Source of the DNA: Bacteroidales bacterium
Lineage (GTDB): Bacteria; Bacteroidota; Bacteroidia; Bacteroidales; UBA932
Length of the DNA stretch: 45,072 bases
Reading direction: 5' to 3'
Assembly: GCA_012515395.1 (NCBI GenBank)
Contig: JAAYYL010000017.1
Coordinates: 1-45,072 of the forward strand
Shown: positions 40,001 to 45,072 of the stretch, in pieces
Numbering within the stretch: the stretch's first letter is position 1
Layout of the letters: each line of letters opens with the position of its first letter
The notes under the pieces: generated by a model
What the model was told of the DNA's origin: nothing
Databases searched by the model: none
Seen by the model: the letters and a program-made list of their open reading frames with translations, nothing else
Translations under genes and position numbers: made by a program

Positions 40001-41270
40001 GGACTTCGGTACCCATCATTATGACAGAGACTGCTTCAAGGAATTTGTAAACGTCAGTGACAATGATGTCTGGGAAGTTCGCAATAAGCTTAGAGCTAAG
40101 CTTATGGACAGGATCATAGCTGCGTTGTCGAGCACGGAAAAGGCCCCTGAGTTTTATTCTCCCCGGGACGTGGTCTCTATTCGGGCCGCGCTGAGCAAAG
40201 ACATTCTCACAATAGGTTTTGCCCGTCGCTTTGCCACCTATAAAAGGGCACATCTGTTGTTTACCAACCTGGATCGTCTGGACGCACTGGTAAACAATCC
40301 CAAACGTCCGGTACAGTTCCTTTTTGCAGGAAAAGCACACCCACACGACAAAGCCGGTCAGGACCTCATTAAACGAATTGTTGAAGTCTCCCGAATGCCC
40401 CGTTTTATGGGAAAAGTACTTTTTCTGCCCAATTACAACATGGAAATGGCCAAACGCCTGGTACAGGGAGTGGATGTATGGATGAATACGCCTACCCGTC
40501 CTTTGGAAGCCTCCGGTACAAGCGGAGAAAAGGCTTCTTTGAACGGTGTCATGCATTTCAGCGTTCTGGACGGATGGTGGGTGGAAGGATACCGGCCGGG
40601 AGCCGGCTGGGCCCTGTCCGAGGAAAGGACTTATGAAAACCAGGAATACCAGGACGAAATGGATGCCGCTATCATTTACAATATGCTGGAAAACGAGATT
40701 GTTCCTTTGTTCTATAAACGGAATAAAGAAGGAATCCCCGTGGATTGGATCCGGCACATTAAAAACACTGTCGCTTACGTAGCCGGAAATTACACGACCA
40801 ATCGCATGATGGAAGATTACGAAGTGAAATTTTACAGGCCGCTCCAAAAAAGATTGGCCCAAACGATCAAAGACAATTATGCCCAGGCAAGGGAAATGGC
40901 TTTCTGGAAACGCAAAATGGAACGGGAATGGGCTTCACTCGAGGTGTTGTCTTATACGCATCCCAATGACAGTAAAGACATTCTTACATTGGGAAGTGAA
41001 AGCGAATCCCGTGTGAAAATTTATCTGGGGGCACTTTCCGCAGAAGATATTGGTGTAGAAATGGTCATTACCACACGGGGCAAAGACGGAGAAATAATCA
41101 TTGACGAGATCATTCCGTACACTTTGGAAGAAGTCAATAACGGTGAAGCCGTATATGTATGCAAACTGGTCCCTCAATCCGCCGGTTCTTATTACATCGC
41201 TTCCCGTATCTATGCCAATAATCCCAAAATGCCTCACAGGCAGGATTTTGCTTTAGTAAAATGGTTGTAG
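37059..41270 (+). CDS. Fusion: N-terminal GT3-type glycogen synthase + C-terminal GT35 alpha-glucan phosphorylase
   Basis: 1403 aa. N-half: YLFEVSWEVCNKVGGIHTVIATKA, FTTHATVVGRSIAGN, FPSYYEPWGYTPLESLAF. C-half from about 38730: LWWSWNQDARKLF, AYFSMEYGL, YSGGLGILAGDYLKE, YHCNEGHAAF, TTHTPVPAGHD, EASGTSGEKASLNG. Confidence 0.94.
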   Translation: MKSELNLSPDYLFEVSWEVCNKVGGIHTVIATKALNMSKEMENRHILIGPDVWRETKQNPEFLEDPRLLRSWRDRAAQEGLRIRVGRWNVPGNPIAVLVDFSSYISRKDEIFTEFWKKYKLDSISGQWDYIEPALFGYASGIVIESFVRFNLAPHHKSVAQFHEWMTGMGLLYLKSVKIPVATAFTTHATVVGRSIAGNMLPLYNNMEMYNPAEKAREYNIIAKHSLEKTAASNADAFTTVSDITARECLHFLEKKVDIVTPNGFENSITPKEDVFEETRQQGRQKLLETASRMLHRDVDPNAFLVGISGRYEYKNKGIDVFLEALAMLDRERGSVDREILAFLMIPAYHKGPRKNFDDPFTTHILNEPEYDPVLNVLREQNLWNSEKNHVKVFFIPSYLNGDDGLINKTYYELLIGLDLSIFPSYYEPWGYTPLESLAFRVPTVTTSLAGFGLWVDKMYKQEHPSIEIIHRDDNNHESVVRDVAAVVRKMSLLTPQEAEKIKENARDVSTIALWDNQLKYYRKAYAIALEKIVENMGAFPVKRDECSTLHRDILRSAPTWSPVTIQKQLPQRLLFLEVLSRNLWWSWNQDARKLFSGIDPELWRKVEKNPIVLLDKISYKKYKALEKNKVFLEQLDSVEKRFNEYMNSRKEMKGPRIAYFSMEYGLDWTLKIYSGGLGILAGDYLKESSDKAVPITGVGLLYRYGYFRQFLSAQGDQVSDREVIDFQKIPVIPVRDSRDNWTTISIAFPGRNVYARIWRVDIGKTSLYLLDTDFEDNLPEDRPITHQLYGGDWENRLKQELLLGVGGIRALRALGIDADIYHCNEGHAAFTGLERIREYVVEENLSFEEAREVVRASSLFTTHTPVPAGHDAFTEDMLRPYFSHYPDRLKTSWETLMSLGKSVACEVHEKFSMSFLAANLSQEINGVSKLHGHVSREILNPLWPGYLPQESHVDYVTNGVHYHTWTASEWKQVHSRVFGPDFGTHHYDRDCFKEFVNVSDNDVWEVRNKLRAKLMDRIIAALSSTEKAPEFYSPRDVVSIRAALSKDILTIGFARRFATYKRAHLLFTNLDRLDALVNNPKRPVQFLFAGKAHPHDKAGQDLIKRIVEVSRMPRFMGKVLFLPNYNMEMAKRLVQGVDVWMNTPTRPLEASGTSGEKASLNGVMHFSVLDGWWVEGYRPGAGWALSEERTYENQEYQDEMDAAIIYNMLENEIVPLFYKRNKEGIPVDWIRHIKNTVAYVAGNYTTNRMMEDYEVKFYRPLQKRLAQTIKDNYAQAREMAFWKRKMEREWASLEVLSYTHPNDSKDILTLGSESESRVKIYLGALSAEDIGVEMVITTRGKDGEIIIDEIIPYTLEEVNNGEAVYVCKLVPQSAGSYYIASRIYANNPKMPHRQDFALVKWL

Positions 41271-42139
41271 CGGCAACAGGTTTCTTTGACGGGGTCCACC
41301 TGGGACACAAAGCCGTTTTGTCTGCGTTGGTTGAAACGGCGCGGCAAAAGGGAGGCAAGAGCCTTGTGGTAACCTTCTGGCCCCATCCAAGGGCCGTTTT
41401 GCAGCAGGACGCCCAACGCTTCCGTTTGCTGACTACCCTGGAGGAGAAGAAGAAAATGATCCTGGACATAGGAGTGGATGATTTTCAGATCATTCCCTTT
41501 ACCCGGGATTTTTCGGCCATTCCTGCCGGCTCTTTTTTCAGAGACTACCTGTTGGATCATTACGGAGTGAAAATACTTGTTGCCGGATACAACCACAGAC
41601 TGGGTTGTGACGGGGTATACGATCCATCAAAAATGGATCTTCAGGCAAATCAGATGGGATTGCGGGTCATAAGGGTTCCCGAATTTGTTACTTCTGAAAG
41701 GGAACATATCAGTTCAACGAAAATCCGGGCTGCGATTTCATCCGGGAATATGGAATCCGCCAACCGGTGGCTGGGTTACCCGTATAGCTTACACGGTGTT
41801 GTGGTGGAAGGCAACCGTATTGGAAGAACATTGGGTTTCCCCACGGCAAACATGCAACTTTACGAACCATTGAAACAGGTTCCGGCTAACGGTGTATACA
41901 AGGTTGAGGCCCGGGTGAACGATCAATGGTACCACGGCATGATGAACATCGGCTTCCGTCCCACTGTGGCCAATAATTTGGAACATACCATTGAAACCCA
42001 TATCTTTGGGTTTGATGATGACATATACGGACTGGACATTACGGTCCGGGTACTGAAACACCACAGGCAGGAAATTGCATTTCCTACACTGGATGCACTG
42101 AAAGAACAACTCATAAAGGACAAAAAAGCATTGCTATGA
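41261..42139 (+). CDS. ribF: Bifunctional riboflavin kinase/FAD synthetase
   Basis: GFFDGVHLGHKAVL, VVTFWPHPR, STKIRAAISSGNMESANRWLG, GRTLGFPTANM; 10-bp overlap with the upstream fusion gene. Confidence 0.93.
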   Translation: MVVAATGFFDGVHLGHKAVLSALVETARQKGGKSLVVTFWPHPRAVLQQDAQRFRLLTTLEEKKKMILDIGVDDFQIIPFTRDFSAIPAGSFFRDYLLDHYGVKILVAGYNHRLGCDGVYDPSKMDLQANQMGLRVIRVPEFVTSEREHISSTKIRAAISSGNMESANRWLGYPYSLHGVVVEGNRIGRTLGFPTANMQLYEPLKQVPANGVYKVEARVNDQWYHGMMNIGFRPTVANNLEHTIETHIFGFDDDIYGLDITVRVLKHHRQEIAFPTLDALKEQLIKDKKALL

Positions 42140-42456
42140 ATTCCGAAACCCTGGTAACCCTGTTGTTAACCGTACTGGCCATAACTTTTGGGATCATCAA
42201 CGCCCGGCAGAAGAAGAGGAATGCCACGGCAGTTCCGCCCGTAAGGCGTGATCCGGATGATTGGCAAGAATCCGTGCCCACCATAGACGGCAACGTTTTG
42301 CCCGAAGAAGCCGCACCTGCCACTTCCCCGGATGCGATATACGACCAGTATATTGAGAAAAAATCCGCACCGGATACGGCAAAATACGGATTCAATGCCA
42401 AAGAAGCCGTACTTTATTCAGAGATCCTGAAGCCAAAATTCGACGAATTTGGTTGA
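42136..42456 (+). CDS. Hypothetical protein with N-terminal TM helix
   Basis: 106 aa; TM segment LVTLLLTVLAITFGIINA; ATGA overlap with ribF. Confidence 0.65.
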   Translation: MNSETLVTLLLTVLAITFGIINARQKKRNATAVPPVRRDPDDWQESVPTIDGNVLPEEAAPATSPDAIYDQYIEKKSAPDTAKYGFNAKEAVLYSEILKPKFDEFG

Positions 42457-42479
42457 TTCATAAAGAAGTATTATATTTG
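42448..42479 (+). promoter_or_regulatory. Bacteroidota-type promoter for greA (TTTG-N20-TATATTTG)
   Basis: TTTG at 42448-42451, 20-bp spacer, TATATTTG at 42472-42479; matches the -33/-7 consensus. The -33 element overlaps the 3' end of the upstream CDS. Confidence 0.65.
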
Positions 42480-42484
42480 TCATT

Positions 42485-42516
42485 AAGAAGAGTCCTGCAC
42501 ATGCAGGATTCTTCTT
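42485..42516 (+). other. Stem-loop in the greA leader: AAGAAGAGTCCTGC(ACAT)GCAGGATTCTTCTT
   Basis: 14-bp stem with one G:U wobble and an ACAT loop; lies at the predicted transcription start of the upstream promoter. Confidence 0.7.
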
Positions 42517-42540
42517 CTGCTTTAATTAATTAAGAATTTT

Positions 42541-43014
42541 ATGACCAAGACTCATTATCTCACGGCCGAAGGTCTTGAGAAATTAAAAGAAGAATTGCAC
42601 CGTCTGACTTCCGTAGAACGTGAAGCAGCTGCCCGTGCCATAGCTGAAGCCCGGGATAAGGGCGACTTGTCTGAAAATGCCGAGTATGATGCTGCTAAGG
42701 ACGCTCAGGGCTTGTTGGAACTGAAGATTTCCAAATTGCAAAACCTGATAGCAAATGCCAGGGTGGTGGATGAGTCCCGACTCAATACGCATACAGTGCA
42801 GATCATGAACAAAGTGAAGATTCGCAATTTGAAAGACAAATCCATACTTGAAGTTACATTGGTAGGTGAAAGTGAAGCCAACCTGGAAGAGCGGAAACTG
42901 GCTGTTTCATCTCCTATAGGAAAAGGCTTGCTGGGTAAAAAGAAAGGAGAAATTGCCCAGGTCCAGACTCCTTCCGGGATCATTGAGTTTGAAGTTCTAG
43001 AAATATCCCTCTGA
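42541..43014 (+). CDS. greA: Transcription elongation factor GreA
   Basis: 157 aa; YLTAEGLEKLKEELHRL, ARDKGDLSENAEYDAAKDAQG, SPIGKGLLGKKKGE. Confidence 0.97.
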   Translation: MTKTHYLTAEGLEKLKEELHRLTSVEREAAARAIAEARDKGDLSENAEYDAAKDAQGLLELKISKLQNLIANARVVDESRLNTHTVQIMNKVKIRNLKDKSILEVTLVGESEANLEERKLAVSSPIGKGLLGKKKGEIAQVQTPSGIIEFEVLEISL

Positions 43015-43015
43015 T

Positions 43016-43411
43016 ATGGCCAGTATATTTTCACGAATCATTGCCGGAGAAATTCCTTCCTACAAAGTCGCGGAAGACGACCGATTCTATGCATTTCTGG
43101 ACATCAACCCCAAAAAGCCGGGACACACATTGGTTGTGCCCAAACAGGAAACAGATTACATATTTGACCTGGATCCCGACCAGCTGGGAGACTTGTTCCG
43201 GTTTGCCCAACGGGTAGCCCATGCCATCGCCCGGGCCATTCCGTGCAAAAGGGTAGGAGTAGGTGTGCTTGGCCTGGAAGTTCCTCATGCACATATACAT
43301 CTGATTCCCATGCAATCAGAAAAAGACATGAACCTGAGCAATCCCGTATGTTCTGTTCCGGAAGAGGAAATGGAGCGTATTTGCCGTGCCATTGCAGCAA
43401 AATTCGAATAA
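43016..43411 (+). CDS. HIT-family protein
   Basis: 131 aa; IFSRIIAGEIPSYKV, AFLDINPKKPGHTLVVPK, HAHIHLIPM HIT motif. Confidence 0.96.
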   Translation: MASIFSRIIAGEIPSYKVAEDDRFYAFLDINPKKPGHTLVVPKQETDYIFDLDPDQLGDLFRFAQRVAHAIARAIPCKRVGVGVLGLEVPHAHIHLIPMQSEKDMNLSNPVCSVPEEEMERICRAIAAKFE

Positions 43412-43418
43412 CACCACC

Positions 43419-44567
43419 ATGAAATATTTTAAATCTATTATAGCAACCGCCCTTTTGGGAGCGTTGCTGATTACATCATGCAACAAAGGCAACCAGACAC
43501 AGATCAAAGGTATTGTCAAGGACTTTCAACAGGAAGAATCCCTTGTTCTCAAACGCCTTGATTTTACTTCGGAAACCGTTTTGGATACCCTTACGGTTCG
43601 GGAGGATGGCAGTTTCAGCTATCGTTTTGATCCGGGCAACGATATGCCCGGATACTATTACCTCTATGCAGGTAATAAGAAAATTGCATGGCTTATCCTG
43701 CAAAACGGTGTTGATGTGGATCTTGAAGTCACCCGGGACGGAAGAATCCTGAAACTGGAAGGGTCGCCCGAATCACTTCTGCTGCAGGAAGTGAATGAAA
43801 ACCTGAAAACCGCTGCCATAAAATTCGATTCCCTTTATACACATTACGAAAATGCTCCGGAAAAAGAAAAGGAAGCACTAAGCCTTGAGCTGGGACGTCT
43901 TTTTGTAAAATACAAACAGGAAACCATACGGTTCCTGTATGAACATCCCCGGTCTTTTGTAAATACTTCAGTGGTTTTTCAGTCATTACCTCGTCAGGTA
44001 TTTATCTTTTCAGATACCCGGGACGCTGCCTTATTGCAACGTGTTTACGATTCGTTGTCGGTAGATTACCCGCTTTCACCCTATGTTAACGCCATAAGGG
44101 ACCGATACGAAAGCATGCAGAAGGCAATGCAAATGGAAGACGCCTTTTTGAATGCCGAGGTTACTGATTTTCCGAATATCTGTTTGCCCGGGCTCGATGG
44201 GCAGGATGTTTGTTTATCTTCTTTGAAAGGGAAAACCATAATACTGTCTTTCTGGCATTCTTCCAATGTTGACATGAGACTGGACAACCGCGAATTGCAG
44301 GAAATGTACAACAGGTATTCTCCCCGGGGCCTGGAAATCTACCAGGTGGGTCTGGATACCGATAAAACTGCCTGGGCAACCGGTATCAGGGATCAGGATT
44401 TGCCCTGGATCAGTGTATGCGACGGTTTGGGAATTTATTCACCTGCAGTGACAACATACAATGTGGTCGAAATCCCGACGTTTTTTATCATTGACAAGGA
44501 AGGCAATATCCGTCAAAGACTTAGCAATGTGCAGGAAGTGATACGGGAAGTTAAAACTCTGTTTTAG
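43419..44567 (+). CDS. DUF4369/thioredoxin-fold lipoprotein lacking CXXC
   Basis: Lipobox LITSCNKG; DUF4369-like N-domain; AhpC/TSA-like C-domain LKGKTIILSFWHSSNVDMRLDNRELQEMYNRY...EIPTFFIIDKEGNI. Start placed at MKYFKS. Confidence 0.85.
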   Translation: MKYFKSIIATALLGALLITSCNKGNQTQIKGIVKDFQQEESLVLKRLDFTSETVLDTLTVREDGSFSYRFDPGNDMPGYYYLYAGNKKIAWLILQNGVDVDLEVTRDGRILKLEGSPESLLLQEVNENLKTAAIKFDSLYTHYENAPEKEKEALSLELGRLFVKYKQETIRFLYEHPRSFVNTSVVFQSLPRQVFIFSDTRDAALLQRVYDSLSVDYPLSPYVNAIRDRYESMQKAMQMEDAFLNAEVTDFPNICLPGLDGQDVCLSSLKGKTIILSFWHSSNVDMRLDNRELQEMYNRYSPRGLEIYQVGLDTDKTAWATGIRDQDLPWISVCDGLGIYSPAVTTYNVVEIPTFFIIDKEGNIRQRLSNVQEVIREVKTLF

Positions 44568-45072
44568 GACGGATTGCCCGGAATTCTTTCAGGTAAAAAG
44601 GCGTGTAATAAGCTACATCTTCAAATTTTTGATCCCGGAAAGCTTTCAGGGCGGCTTTTGCCATCCCGTCTGCGTGGGAACTTACCGGTAAAAAACGAGC
44701 GTTAGCGTGCACAATGACATCGCGGCATTTCATGGCTCCGTCTCCTGAAAATACAACGGGACCGGCATCAAGGGCTTCCCTAAAGCTTTCTTCCGTCACT
44801 TCTAATGCAACAACAGGTCCCTGACAGTTTGCCATTTTTCCAAGATCTCCTGTTTCTACAATGGAATAGGGTGCCGTATAGACTTCCATTCTGCGGGCAT
44901 CTATCATGGGAAAAATGCGGTAAGGCAGATCTCCGTGATCATTATCCACGGTCAATTGTGCGATCAACTCCAGAGAACTTACCGCGATCATAGGAAGGGA
45001 AGAAGCAAAACACAATCCTTTTGCCGTGGATACCCCCACCCGCAAACCGGTATAAGAACCCGGTCCGCCGCT
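44551..45072 (-). CDS. tsaB: tRNA threonylcarbamoyladenosine biosynthesis protein TsaB, 5'-truncated by window end
   Basis: Reading past the listed start gives SGGPGSYTGLRVGVSTAKGLCFA, the TsaB signature, to the window edge. Confidence 0.93.
   Translation of the reverse strand, partial: SGGPGSYTGLRVGVSTAKGLCFASSLPMIAVSSLELIAQLTVDNDHGDLPYRIFPMIDARRMEVYTAPYSIVETGDLGKMANCQGPVVALEVTEESFREALDAGPVVFSGDGAMKCRDVIVHANARFLPVSSHADGMAKAALKAFRDQKFEDVAYYTPFYLKEFRAIRPKTEF

Noticed and set aside
39753-40862. 369-aa minus-strand ORF inside the synthase/phosphorylase fusion
   Set aside because: Entirely antisense to a strongly supported coding region; no recognisable domain; composition typical of shadow ORFs.
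42485-42516. Interpretation of the hairpin as a simple intrinsic terminator of the ribF operon
   Set aside because: Not excluded, but less favoured: the promoter match lies upstream of the stem and the stem is not followed by a clear uninterrupted U-tract.
1-45072. CRISPR arrays, tRNA/rRNA genes, transposons, prophage, toxin-antitoxin or defence islands
   Set aside because: No regularly spaced repeats, no terminal inverted repeats with transposase ORFs, no phage or defence protein families among the ORFs, and no tRNA-like cloverleaf noticed by eye. Running tRNAscan-SE, Infernal and a defence-system HMM scan would be decisive.

Overview
The window is a gene-dense chromosomal segment, very likely from a Bacteroidota (Bacteroidales-like) genome. 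That placement rests on TAnnTTTG promoter motifs, family content and gene neighbourhoods, not on a database search. I see about 35 protein-coding genes and no rRNA, tRNA, CRISPR array, transposase or phage module. In order they are: methylmalonyl-CoA mutase mutA (5'-truncated)/mutB; a minus-strand hpt-adk-obgE-PAP2-lplA cluster; purE; a helix-hairpin-helix/outer-membrane protein; a lipid kinase; parA-parB-DUF5683-LysM transglycosylase; a minus-strand cmk-ispH-priA-like cluster; an NtrC-like regulator with a convergent giant NtrY-like kinase; rlmH; DUF4783; a minus-strand prs-nadE-small protein-der cluster; engB; xseA-xseB-porin-like protein; a glycogen cluster (glgB, GH133 debranching enzyme, GT4, GH57, and a 1403-aa glycogen synthase-phosphorylase fusion); ribF; greA; a HIT protein; a thioredoxin-like lipoprotein; and tsaB (truncated by the window end). 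The strongest observations are: (1) a compact PriA-like protein, in a translationally coupled operon, that lacks Walker A, the zinc module, the winged-helix segment and motifs V/VI; (2) all six convergent gene pairs abut or overlap, leaving no intergenic terminator space; (3) a GT3+GT35 fusion joining glycogen synthesis and breakdown; (4) a greA promoter whose predicted start lies at a strong hairpin; (5) an internally duplicated DUF5683 protein; (6) an NtrC-like regulator without a DNA-binding domain and with a variant GAFTGA loop; (7) a thioredoxin-fold lipoprotein without CXXC. I found no convincing defence, mobile or biosynthetic gene cluster.
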